From NCBI GenBank assembly GCA_037501455.1, contig CM074865.1, forward strand, positions 6,087,001 to 6,151,000: a stretch of 64,000 nt of DNA, given 5' to 3'. Source of the DNA: Lantana camara. Its lineage: Eukaryota > Streptophyta > Magnoliopsida > Lamiales > Verbenaceae. Every line of letters begins with the position of its first letter. The first letter of the stretch is position 1. The notes below the pieces were generated by a model. It had not been told where the DNA came from. It saw only the letters and a program-made list of their open reading frames with translations, and did no database searches. Shown one piece after another: positions 10,701 through 20,092 of this stretch. The translations under genes and the position numbers were made by a program.

Positions 10701-12579
10701 CGCAATGCTCGTCATAACGTTCCAACACCTTAACGAACTCTTTGAGATGCCCTCCGGCGATCAGCCTCTGAATTTCACTCTCAAGCTGCCGGCACTCGTT
10801 GGTATCGTGCCCTTTCTGCTTGTGGAAAGCGCAATATTTTCCTGAGCGCTTCTGGGCCTCGGTTTCCCTTAGTTTCGACGGCCTTTTGAACAGCTTTTTG
10901 TCCGCCATAGCATACACTTCAGCTATAGGGCGGTTGAGAGGGACTCGCTCGAATTTTCGAGGAGGAGAGGCGTTCCTCCGAGCGGGAATGGGGCTGCGGC
11001 GGCGGCCCCTGGTTGAATCTCCCCTATCCTCATAGGCTTTACTGGGGCGAGGGGCATTCGCCATCTTCTGATCCCTCGCAAGATACATATCTTCGAGGGT
11101 AAAGAAAGAATCGGCAATCTCCCTAATTTCCATCAACGAGCGCGGCTTCTTCTTGGCCACTTCTTCCACAAACTCCTTGCTGACGTAATGCTTCATGTTG
11201 ATGGCCCCAAATAGAACGTGCCTCAAAAAGTCCATAGAGGGCTTTTCTACCAACAAAATTTCTTTATTGAACCTCCCCATGAAAGATCTGAGAGTCTCGT
11301 TCGGCCCTTGGACCAGGCTATAAAGAGCGGTCGCAGCCGGAGCCGGTGCCTTCAGCGAGTTGAAGTGGCTGACGAAAGCATCCGTCAGGTCATAGTACCC
11401 TCGTATTGAGCGCGAGGGGAGCTTTTTATACCATTCTTGGGCCATTCCGGTGAGGGAAGTGACAAACACCTTGGCCCAGTAGTTGTTCGGATGGTCATAC
11501 AGGTGCATTAGGTGCACAAAATGGTCCAGATGCTCGGCTGGATCCGTGGTTCCGTCATACCTGTTGACAGACGAGGGAATTTTACCCTTCCCCGCGCGGG
11601 TCATCAGAACCTCTTCTACGAGGGGGGAATCGCCCGCCATGATCCTGTAGTCTCGCTCGTCGGGATCTTCATAGCTGGCTTCTCTCCTTCGGCGGGAAAT
11701 GGGGCTACGTGGTCGGCGAGCGTCTCTGGCCTTGGACCTCTCGCCCCCCTCGCGGGAGGCGTGAGACCGCGCTCGAGAGAGCTGCTCTACCACGTTCTGG
11801 AGCCCTCGAATTTGGTCTTGTACAGCAGCCAGCTGAGGGTCACCAACATTTCTGCGGTTTGCCCTCCCTGTGGCCCTCGATTGGACCTCTTCATTATCTC
11901 CGGCCGCCTCATTTCGAGGGGCCCTTTCTTCTCCTGCAACGGGTCGTTCTTGCTGGACCCTCGGTGGGGCTTCATTTTCTTGATTCGGTGGTGGGGGAGG
12001 CTGTTGTGCCCTTAGCGCATTTTGGGCCATCGTCAAGTGATGCGCCGGGAGCCCGCCAAGAGGCGGGGCCAGACGAGCGCTAGCCTGCGAGGGGAAATAC
12101 GCTGCCATGAAATGCTCCCAGGCATTCTGGACGGCCTGGCTCTCGCACTGTGCATACAGCGCCTGAAGTTGCTGGGTTGTAACTTGGGGCATCTCCACCC
12201 CTTGTATTTCTCTTGGTAACGACGTGGGGAGATTCAGGGTCCCCACCTGATAAGGTTGGATCACCGGCATCATCCCGAGCATCAATCCAGGTTGCATAAA
12301 AGGGTATCCCGGTGGAGGCGTGGCCATGGGATACATGCCTGGGTAGGGGAAGGTTGCATTGGTGGTGTGAGCTACAGGAGGAATAACGGTACTGGGTCCT
12401 CCTACAGCATTCCCTCCTGGTGGGAGAGCTGCACCCACCGTCTCTGCATTCCTGTCTCCACTTCCGACAGCGGGGGTGTTTGCTCCTCCGACGGGGACGT
12501 TGCTCTCCGCATTCTCTTCGCTAACAGGGGGAAGAGCGCCCTTCTCTCCGACTGCTCCAGATCTCGTCGCAGTTACCAT
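7786..12579 (-). CDS. Tat Gag-Pol polyprotein (Gag, PR, RT, RNase H, second RNase H)
   Basis: The frame is 1597 residues starting MVTATRS. A long proline-rich N-terminus precedes the Gag domain (about 335-460, YDGTTDPAEHLDHF). A zinc knuckle of the plant type (CAFHKQKGHDTNEC) lies near 580. Aspartic protease has DSGSS near 758. Reverse transcriptase carries YVDDM near 1195. RNase H (YYLSKTLQGAEKRY) follows near 1370. A second RNase H starting LLHTDGSSTSQGGG near 1473 contains NNEAEYEAL and ENEHADALS. Two RNase H domains mark the Tat lineage. Gag and Pol share one frame, with no shift between them. The frame stops at TAG just before integrase, which is an unexpected break in so young an element. 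Confidence 0.93.
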   Translation of the reverse strand: MVTATRSGAVGEKGALPPVSEENAESNVPVGGANTPAVGSGDRNAETVGAALPPGGNAVGGPSTVIPPVAHTTNATFPYPGMYPMATPPPGYPFMQPGLMLGMMPVIQPYQVGTLNLPTSLPREIQGVEMPQVTTQQLQALYAQCESQAVQNAWEHFMAAYFPSQASARLAPPLGGLPAHHLTMAQNALRAQQPPPPPNQENEAPPRVQQERPVAGEERAPRNEAAGDNEEVQSRATGRANRRNVGDPQLAAVQDQIRGLQNVVEQLSRARSHASREGGERSKARDARRPRSPISRRRREASYEDPDERDYRIMAGDSPLVEEVLMTRAGKGKIPSSVNRYDGTTDPAEHLDHFVHLMHLYDHPNNYWAKVFVTSLTGMAQEWYKKLPSRSIRGYYDLTDAFVSHFNSLKAPAPAATALYSLVQGPNETLRSFMGRFNKEILLVEKPSMDFLRHVLFGAINMKHYVSKEFVEEVAKKKPRSLMEIREIADSFFTLEDMYLARDQKMANAPRPSKAYEDRGDSTRGRRRSPIPARRNASPPRKFERVPLNRPIAEVYAMADKKLFKRPSKLRETEAQKRSGKYCAFHKQKGHDTNECRQLESEIQRLIAGGHLKEFVKVLERYDEHCAERARARGRSCSRSRSPRHHHSEPSDRGKGKALDMENQPFAVIHMIAGGPSGGDSNASRRRHVRSYNQRASLPRPVLSVDSSSRSKEDDVIGFTEKDLEHIVTPHGIGKTSDCPMVVSLDVHNHTVKRVLFDSGSSVNVLPYSTFQQMNITNIPLEPLRTALVGFGGSKIVPRGQIRLATSFGRAPQRKTWSVLYTIVEVDLPYNIIIGRPALVDFKAVISTYHQKVKFPTPEGTGEILCNVKEAWECYILSLRSHKPKQSIQPRSTKKSVDFPELDEDGPERKRAKLYRKKNKKRTPGDVQCSENRPPGAVKGSSSENEGDEPKGMLTGKKRALEAPRPEIRIEPTEEFLTVELEPGNPDKTTQIGSGLDGPSQVLMIDFLWENLDVFAWKASDLTGIDPSVIVHRLNVDPTFKPIKQKKRDVHGFRKRVIEEEVSKLLDAQYIEEILYPEWLCNVVLVPKSANKWRMCNDFMDLNKACPKDHYPLLRIDQLVDSTAGCELMSMMDAFQGYYQIFMAPEDRPKTSFIVHLGVYCFKVMPFGLKNAGATYQRLVNRMFEREIGKSMEVYVDDMIVKSERQRSHLEDLKQTFEILRRYGMKLNPSKCTFGVRGGKFLGYMVSQRGIEANPEKIKAILDIPSPRNLREVQVLVGKIISLNRFISPSADRNLPFFKILRNARNFTWNEDCEKALQNMKQYLSSAPLLTKPNPGENLFVYLSVSLEATSAVLVAIRERKHMPVYYLSKTLQGAEKRYMEIEKFTFALVNASRRLRPYFQAHSITVLTDQPLKQVLSKPDVSGRLIKWAIELSQFDISFEPRTAIQAQAVADLLVEHFNLETVPSADEGLWLLHTDGSSTSQGGGAGVTLRDPLGAEVDYAIKLAFQVTNNEAEYEALIQGLRIALQNGATRVTAYVDSQLIASQIDGSYEAREATMAQYLSSAKEEIAKFKEFHLLQVPRAENEHADALSKFASA

Positions 12580-12659
12580 GATTAAAGACTTTTGGTGTCA
12601 CTTTTCAACTAGCTTTTGAAGGAAGAAACTGGTAATACCGAAGATGGTGGTGATGGTTT

Positions 12660-12675
12660 CCCACAGACGGCGCCA
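12660..12675 (-). other. Primer binding site of the Tat element
   Basis: Next to the 5' LTR the minus strand reads TGGCGCCGTCTGTGGG after four T residues. The first nine bases (TGGCGCCGT) agree with the tRNA-Asp primer site used by Athila/Tat-like elements; the rest does not match any tRNA that I can recall with confidence. Confidence 0.65.
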
Positions 12676-12679
12676 AAAA

Positions 12680-13537
12680 TGATGGTGCAGGAAAGTGGGT
12701 TTCCTAAAATGCAACAACACTTTGAGATTTGTTTAAAGAAGGGAAGACCATCACAGGCGTAAGAGCCTCAGGAACTGGGTTTCCTTTTGTGCGTGGGTTC
12801 TTCCAGCTAGGATAACACCAAGAGATTGTGCAGCAAGGGTGCAGAAAATGGTGGGATGTATGAAGCTTCGGAGAAGATGAAGATGCAGAGGAAAATGATA
12901 CCCAGTTCAGTTACGTGGTATTTTCTGTGAAGAAGATGACTTGGGGGAGAGAGCAGGTGTTCTCCCCTATTTATATGTTAGGGATGGGGGTAAATGGGTA
13001 AATTGACCATGTGGTCCCAAACCTGTGTTGCCCTAACACGCGGCAGCCTTTGGTGGGGTGAGAATGACATTCCAGAAAAGGAGACGGCGTGTCAGGTGCA
13101 CGGTGCACAGTACCTTTGTGTCAGAGGTTGTTGACGAGGGTGACGCGGGGGATGGGCCTAAGATTCCCTCTGCCGAGGATCAGATACAACGCAGCGGAGC
13201 ATGGTCATGCACGAGCATTGGTGACGCTCGAAGAGGGTATGGATGGCCTCCCCACGATAGATGACCCTTGAGCGGCAAGATCCCGAGCGTCAACATGGGG
13301 CCCCCATGTAGGTGCTTCCCTGTGAAGGGTAACCCTGTGGGCCGAGACGCGAGCGTCAGACTCGTCGACTCTGGACTTTTACCCAAATAGTCGTCCGAGG
13401 CTTGACGGTCTATTCTAGCTTGCAAATGAGTGGGCTGGGAAGGCCCACGAGCCCTTCAAGGCGAGCGTCCGGGATTTAGTCAGCGGCATGCTGACACGTG
13501 GACGGCTCTGATTCGAGAGTGATTTTAGGCCTCATCA
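12680..13537 (-). repeat. Right LTR (5' LTR, promoter LTR of the Tat element)
   Basis: This is the 858-bp partner of 907-1764, bounded by TGATG and CATCA and followed by the target duplication ATACA. Because the coding strand is minus, this copy drives gag-pol transcription. It joins the primer site at its left border. Confidence 0.95.
12968..12975 (-). promoter_or_regulatory. LTR TATA box for the gag-pol transcript
   Basis: On the minus strand the sequence is ATATAAATAGGGG, a canonical TATA box in the middle of the LTR, leaving about 290 bp of LTR downstream as R-U5. The left LTR carries it at 1195-1202. Confidence 0.7.
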
Positions 13538-13542
13538 ATACA

Positions 13543-13890
13543 CTTGTCCATATACTTTATTAGATTTGACAGAATGACAGGACTTTAATTTCCTGTCTCT
13601 AACAATATAGTAACAGTCGGAAAATTCTAGTTCAGATCTGATTTGGTCGAACTCAATCAATTAAAAAGGTAAATGGATTATACTTGCTATTTGATTGATT
13701 ACTCTTCTTAAATTTTCCACCAAATACACGACAAGTGTAAAACACTCGTCCTTTCGTTATATCGGTTTGGTTGAGCCAGACTCGGTTTGAAATATCCGCT
13801 CATAGCCCTACTAATTAATAAATTAACTAAACAAATTCCCTATTTGCATTATTAACCAAAAAAGAAGTAAACAAACCTGTGGGCTGTGGC
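13543..13890. other. Spacer and upstream region of the P450 gene
   Basis: AT-rich sequence with no gene that I can support. It separates the retrotransposon from the P450 promoter. The retrotransposon therefore inserted about 430 bp upstream of the P450 start codon. Confidence 0.5.
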
Positions 13891-13898
13891 TATATATT
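13891..13898 (+). promoter_or_regulatory. TATA box of the P450 gene
   Basis: TATATATT lies 68 bp before the ATG, in a suitable place for a short leader. Confidence 0.55.
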
Positions 13899-13965
13899 TC
13901 TACATCTTTGGCACAACTTGAAGAAGCCTGCACCCTCAGTCATACTCTCCGGAAAACAAGAAAAA

Positions 13966-16750
13966 ATGATGGATGTCTTCATCTTTATCGAGTACTTAAG
14001 ATTTACACTTCTTGCTTTGATCCTTTTCTCCGTTTTGAAATCTGTTCACGCCCTATGGTGGAAGCCCAGAAGCCTGGAAAATCATTTCAGGCGAATGGGA
14101 ATTGAAGGGATATCGTATAAGGAAATCGGAACCGTAACAGCCCAAGCAGAGTCGACGAAGACGAAGCTCAAGCCTCTAGACCATGCCATCGTGCAATATG
14201 TCAGTCCACTGCCCCATTACATGGTGCAGAAGTATGGTAAGTGTGCGTATATCTCATACTTTCAGATTTTGACTTTGTCTGGGAGGTTTGGGAAATGTTC
14301 TGACGAATATATTTTGAGTTAATTACACAAACCTCCCTCCATCTTAGTTAATCAGCATAAAAACATTTGGGCTAAAACGATGTCACAATTTTCTTTGGTG
14401 GAATTTAAAGAAATTTCATTTTGATCACATAGGAAAGAGGTTGTTTAAAAGTTGCTTTTTTTGGGAAGAAATCTTGTGTTGCATATTTATATTCAATTAG
14501 GTCGATATAGTCGGACAGCAAGTAAAACTCTCCCTAAAAGATTTTTTTTTTAACAAGTTGGTTTCAAACTCCTCACTTTCTAGAGAATCGGGTAAAATGT
14601 GTCTCATGTAATCTAACTAGTCACCATTCAATCAAAACCCATCGGGATATATATTATATATATGTTGAACCGTAATAAGTGATTGTAAATGTGTTATGCA
14701 TCCATCTAATGAAATACAGACCAAAACGGGAAGATAAGATATGTGATTTGGGTCCGCAAGTTAGATTTTCTGGTTAGATATGTGATTTTGCTTTTTTTAC
14801 CACAAAAGATAGGATTAGACCAAAACGGGAAGATAAGATATGTGATTTGGGTCCGCAAGTTAGATTTTCTGGTTGGATCTAATCCTATCTTTTGTGGTAG
14901 AAAAAGCAAAATATGAATAAATTGCAAAAAGGCCCCCCATAGTATGTTAAATCCCTAAAGCAATCCAAAGATTTGGTGGCACTCCAAGTAAAAGTCCTAC
15001 TACTACTTTTCATTCAACATTTTTGACGAAGTTGCATCCCTTAAATAGGAAGGATATCTCTAAGTTGGTTTGGAAGAAGGCCAAGGTTGCTTGTGGCAGA
15101 TGCAGACTTGTGGAGACAGATAATGAATGACAAAACTGGACATATTCGAAAGCCGACGATGAACCCACTCGCGGCTCTTATGACGCGAGGGATTACGAGA
15201 TTGGAAGGGGAGAAATGGAGTAGGCGAAGAAAACTGATCTCCCCTGTATTTCACCATGACAAGATTATGGTAATCCTGGCATAGTACACACACATTGTCA
15301 ATGATGATAACTTCTGCATTTCAAATGTTGGATCTTATTCAGTTTTGGTCTCTTTAAATGTTGAATTGCTAACCATATGTTATAAATTATTTCAATTTAG
15401 TCTATTTAATATACGTGACTGTGAAACAAGAGATGAAATATAGAAGTAAAACAAGAATCCAAGCCCCTGTTAATATGTATAAATATAAATTTTCCAGGGG
15501 ACAGAAGAAGGCTTTTTAATCAGTTCTTGTAGCTTGATCGAAAGATGGAGAGAAAAAGTAAAAGTAAATTGTGAAGTTGATGTTGCACCTGAAATGCATT
15601 ACCTGACATCGGACGTTATTGCTCGAGCAGCGTTTGGAACGACGTATGAAGAAGCAAAGACAATATTTGAACTTCAAAAGCAACAAGCCGTGTTGGTTCA
15701 TCAAGCACTTCGAAAACCCTACTTGCCAGGGTTCAGGTACAGTACAACTTCGAGGTTTGGATCTTCTTTTTTGTGTTTGGTCTCTTGTTTTACTTGCAAC
15801 ACCATTATTGCAATTTTCCCTGCTTAAGTGGCGACCCTTTTGGTTGCTCGATGCAGATTCCTGCCTACGAAGGACAATAGGAAGCATTACGAGCTGAACA
15901 GCAAGATCGAAGCAAAACTTTATGACATGATCCTTAGGAAACAGAGGAAAATAGAAGCTGGAAAGCCTGATGATGATCTTCTGAGCTTGATGCTACAAGG
16001 ACAAAAGCAAAATGATATGACTATTGCTGATATATTGCAAGAGTGCAAGTTTTTCTACTTTGCAGGCCAAGACACGACTGCGAATTGGCTTATTTGGACC
16101 ATGATTCTTTTGGCAATGCATCAAGATTGGCAGGAGAAAGCCAGGCAAGAGGTTCTCCAAGTCTTTGGGAAGACAACTCCTAATGTCAAATCTATAAACC
16201 AACTAAAAATTGTGAGTACTATTAAGATATTTAAATATTTAATGATTTTCCTCTATGTCAGCTCGAGTTTCTTTAGATGAAGCAGTCGTTTAATGCTTCT
16301 AATAAACTGTTTTACCTACAGTTAACAATGGTTCTTCATGAAGTGTTGAGGCTCTACCCACCGTTAATCGCCTTGATTCGCTGCACGCAAAGGAACATGC
16401 GACTCGGAAACATGATTATCCCAGCAGGAGTTGAGATTATGCTACTAACCTTGGCTCTTCATCATGATCCCGAGTACTGGGGTGAAGATGCCGAAGAATT
16501 CAAACCGGAGAGATTTGCTGGAGGAATTTCAAATGCTGGAAAAGATGGCCAGACGGCATTCTTTCCATTTGGTTGGGGTCCAAGAATCTGTTTGGGCCAA
16601 AATTTCGCAACAGTTGAAGCAAAACTTGCTATGGCGATGATTCTGCAGCACTTTTCGCTCGAACTGTCACCTTCGTATAGTCATGATCCTCACCCTGTCA
16701 TAACCCTGCAGCCTAAGCATGGAGCTCAACTAATACTGCACCACATATAA
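13966..16750 (+). CDS. Cytochrome P450, CYP72 clan, five exons
   Basis: Exons by splice sites and phase are 13966-14236, 15049-15269, 15498-15736, 15857-16211 and 16322-16750, giving 504 residues, the normal P450 length. An N-terminal membrane anchor (YLRFTLLALILFSVL) implies attachment to the ER. The oxygen-binding I-helix has AGQDTT near 312, the K-helix ExxR is EVLR near 369, PERF is near 424, and the heme loop FGWGPRICLG has its cysteine near 451. All catalytic signatures are intact. The text (RKPTMNPLAALMTRGITRLEGEKW, split here by position 15 of exon 2) fits the CYP72 clan (CYP72A/CYP721/CYP749-like). I cannot name the subfamily or substrate. Intron 1 (812 bp) carries an inverted-repeat element and a 57-bp duplication. 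A second ATG directly follows the first. Confidence 0.88.
14719..14874. repeat. 57-bp direct duplication in P450 intron 1
   Basis: The segment starting GACCAAAACGGGAAGATAAG occurs at 14719-14775 and again, identical by my reading, at 14818-14874. The second copy forms the loop of the inverted-repeat element at 14786-14911. Confidence 0.85.
14786..14911. mobile_element. Small inverted-repeat (MITE-like) element in P450 intron 1
   Basis: The 34-bp arms at 14786-14819 and 14878-14911 begin TTTTGCTTTTT and end AAAAAGCAAAA and are complementary apart from one base. The whole is 126 bp. I see no clear target duplication, so it could instead be a local inverted duplication. A transcript would fold into a long hairpin inside the intron. 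Confidence 0.65.
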
Positions 16751-17321
16751 GGTTTGTGATATATGATGGAATTATTTGCAATTTGCTTGTTGTGATTCAT
16801 GAAATTGGCAATCCCTTGGACAGTGGAATACTAGTATGTTAAGTTGCGTAATGTTCATAGTTGTTTGACTCGCCCTTTCGTTACATTGGTGAGTAAACTT
16901 TACTCTGTATGGTATGTACGTGGAAGTTTGTTGTGATAAATAAAATGTGTTCTTTTTTGCATTTGCTTTTGGACATTCTTCGAAATGGATATATGAACCT
17001 GATACTAATTTCAGTTGGTCTCGTGGGATGAGGTATTATATCCCTAAAATAAGATTTAGGGTTCAAATCTAACCTTATGAATGGAGTCACAAAACTAGCT
17101 ACACGGTTGTCATGCGGAAAGATAAAGATAATCTATAAAGTTGGATAGAAATATTAGGAAACTAAATTAAAAAGATATATTAGAGGTAATAATATGGAAA
17201 TGATACATAAGGGTTGTACCTGTTTATTAAACTGAAAGTAATATTAGTACTTTATAAGGTCCTTCATAACTCAACATTACTTAATTTGTTATATAACAAA
17301 TAAGTCCTTAAACAATTTGAA
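16751..17321. other. Spacer between convergent P450 and lipase genes
   Basis: This holds the 3' flanks of two convergent genes. It is AT-rich and I see no further gene or repeat. Confidence 0.5.
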
Positions 17322-19024
17322 TCAAAAAGCATCCTCTTCATAATAATCCAGCAATTCCCAAGAACCATCTTCATGCTGCACCATCCCTTTATTCTTCTCA
17401 CACCACCATGAAATTGGCACACACAATTCATCCTTCAAACAATCCATATGCTTATTAACAAGGGCAATATCCCTATTAACTTCCAATCTAAACCCTCCCT
17501 TACTTCCTTGTGTCCCTGCAATTCCATGCAAGTAAGCCTCCAAACTATGCCAACTATTCAAATTTCCCGGGCTTTTCAGATAGCTCGATTTCTCCGTATC
17601 GATGTTTAACTCTTTCCCAACCTCGGGATACAACAAGGGGTATGTCGGAACAATGTCTCTAACGTTTGTAATGCGTAAGAGGTAAAGGTTTTGTAAATTC
17701 GAGAAAATCTTGAGGAATTTTTCGTCCCCAACACGAGGGCTGGCGAATACCAGGGCCGTCACGGGACATGCCTTATCTGGCATGTCCCTTGGCTTGTTGT
17801 AGCCATTCATAATAATGTCAAATGCATTTAGGGTTGAAACGGCTGCACCTAAGCTGTGACCTGTTATGGTGATGCTCATCTCTTCATTCTTGTATTCTTC
17901 TACCAATCTTCTTACCTCTGTGAGAACCTGATTCAAGAAATGCACATATTAGAAATGTTTAAATATTTAATGATATTCCTTTCTAACAACTTAAGTTTTA
18001 TTCTATATGGTGTCAGAATTTAAGCGGTTAGAAAGGATCGTATTATTAAATATTGAAACATCGATCTCTACCGAGACAAGTTGTCTTAATCTTAATTAAT
18101 TACTTTGTAGACATTACAAGAACTGATTTATCCAAGTTGAAAAACAGTGAGGTTGGATTGCACTATTTTCAAAATGTTATGAAATGTTTCTACCTGGTTT
18201 CTGGCACTGGTCTGATTAAACGGCGACCGGGGATCATCGGACGTATAGATCGAATACCAACCAAGGTGAACCTTCGGCTGATCATCTCCCCGGAAGATCT
18301 CCGGTGCAGACACCGACGAAAACTGGAAATCGTCCATCCATTCCAGGGTTCTGATGGTCCCTCGCCATGCAATCACAATATCCCTTCTCCCCAGTGCAGA
18401 TTTCCCTTCGTCTGTGGCCACAGCAACAAAACCTATCCAATTTGATTCTCTGCTCCAAGACTCCCTAGACCAAGATTTCATGATGAAAGCATCGGGGACC
18501 GAGGTGGACGATGTGGCGTACAAATACTTCGTCACGCTGTACTTGAAGGGATTGCCCTTTTCGATTCCACACTGCCGGGGAAGAAGATATACGGTGACCG
18601 TACATTAGGCAGTCATATAACACACACCAACGGGTTTCCGATGGAAATGCTAATTTAAAATATTTTTTACGGACATTTCCAACGGATTACCAACGGAAAG
18701 GCAGGTAAAGGAAAAGGAGAACAGTTAACATTGTTATTTCATATTATGTCACGAATACTACAGTTTTCATTTATCAAAACGAATTTTTACCTTAGAGAAA
18801 AGGATGTCCTTCGAATACCTGCTGCTGCCTGCGTATTTGGATGCCTTGACTGAGTTAAAAGTGTCGTAGGTTGCTTGTGCCATTTGCCCGTAATGGATTA
18901 CATATTTACGAAGATCCAGATCTAAAGGGTCCAACATACCATCCCAGTTCGTCGTGCCACTTAGAACCTTCCATTTACTGGCAACATTGTCTCTAATATT
19001 TCCTCTCTTCTCATTGTTGCTCAT
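17322..19024 (-). CDS. Class II phospholipase A1-like (DAD1-like) acylhydrolase
   Basis: Three exons on the minus strand, 19024-18791, 18571-18194 and 17927-17322, all phase 0, give 405 residues, the usual size of PLA1-II proteins. These enzymes hydrolyse the sn-1 acyl ester of phospholipids. The lipase elbow is GHSLG with the serine at residue 229; the acid is likely the aspartate in VRDIVP and the base a histidine in [10 protein letters not shown]. The family start ([21 protein letters not shown]) is present, and there is no plastid transit peptide, which supports class II and the cytosol. The oxyanion-side region has WRGT. The start was chosen as the ATG shortly before GNI...SKWKVL; upstream in-frame ATGs exist. 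[11 protein letters not shown] looks like a duplication, but resembles the family norm. Confidence 0.9.
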
Positions 19025-20092
19025 GTTTTTCCTCTTTCTCTTGAAGCAATTCCTCAATTTACCCAATTCGCATAACGTATCGTACATTTGCACTATATAC
19101 ACCTCGATAGAAAAGGCAAAAACCTGCGACCTGTCCTGATCTAGACAAAAAAAAAATCGTAAAATTGTGAAATACCTCGATAAAAGTGGAGGGCCCTCAA
19201 CCTGGGATATGATGATATAGGATGATGTGATACGAAAGCGAAAGCTAAGTATTTATGTAGCCAATATTGGATTATATATGGTTGGGTTTGGCATATTATA
19301 TGTTCTTACATCATATGTATGGGATGATAAAGGTGGGATTGGACAATGTTGTTATATTTGTTATACTTTGCAGCTTTTATATTCTTGGAGTTAAAGGTCA
19401 ATTAACACACAAACTACTCCAATGAAGCTTATTACGTTGTCTGATGTAGGATTAACTAACATTAGCCAAACGACTTTCTTGGAAGAAGAGAAAGATGATT
19501 GCTTTGATGTTAGGGTTGCCAACTTATGAAGCCAATGTATGGGAGAAAGAAGATGCCTGCAAGTTTTAGCAAGGCAAGTAAACTACACACCTTTTAAAAG
19601 ATATGTCATGGAAATAATCATTGTAGAAACTTAATGAATATAGTTGTTCGGTACTATATTAGTTTAATTATATGTTTCATGTTTGAGTTTTTTGGCTGAG
19701 AGTACAACCATCGTTAGTACGAAGAGTTTTAAACTCAGTAATCTAATCCAAATCAAACCCTTATTTCAAAATATAAACAACCTATGAGAAGTAAGGTGGA
19801 TCGGACCACTTAAGTGTAAAATCCTCTTTATTAATATTAACTGCATTCTCAGATATACGAACACAAAACTTTTCTTTGAACTAGCATAGCGCCGAACTAT
19901 TAAGTTACACAAAGATAGTCGTTAGAATCTAAGGGCCAAATGGGCTTTGAAATTATGTCTCCGGGCCTCATTGAAACATGAAAGTTCAGATTTATTGGCC
20001 CAAATATATCTTGAAAAATGAAAATGAAACAAATTACTGTATAGGCCCATTGATTTGCTTCACTTCCTGCTTAATCTGCAGAAGCCTTAAAC
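19025..20092. other. Divergent intergenic region of lipase and SET genes
   Basis: About 1.07 kb between two divergent genes. Near the SET gene (19930-20052) there are several GGGCCAAA, GGCCCA and TAGGCCCAT motifs, resembling site II elements of plant housekeeping promoters. No gene is visible. Confidence 0.5.
19248..19260 (-). promoter_or_regulatory. Possible TATA box of the lipase gene
   Basis: The minus strand reads CTACATAAATACT about 225 bp before the ATG, with CCAATATTGG just upstream of it. This is plausible but weak without a mapped transcription start. Confidence 0.35.

Larger units (their letters stand above)
907..13537 (-). mobile_element. Tat-lineage Ty3/gypsy LTR retrotransposon, near intact
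   Basis: The element is flanked by ATACA at 902-906 and again at 13538-13542, and both LTRs run TGATG...CATCA. Coding order on the minus strand is gag, protease, reverse transcriptase, RNase H, a second RNase H, then integrase. The second RNase H is a known hallmark of the plant Tat lineage. Between integrase and the downstream LTR it carries a spliced gene on the plus strand, as known for several Tat families. Six differences between the 858-bp LTRs (about 0.7%) point to a recent insertion. Two frameshifts (near 7788 in pol and near 4700 in the plus-strand gene) are the only clear lesions I see. Confidence 0.95.

Noticed and set aside
16985..17090. Possible tRNA or structured RNA near GTTGGTCTCGTGGGATGAGG
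   Set aside because: No cloverleaf pairing could be drawn.
18420..18480. [11 protein letters not shown] in the lipase as a recent tandem duplication
   Set aside because: Class II PLA1 proteins usually have a similar double phrase before NWIG, so it is probably ordinary.
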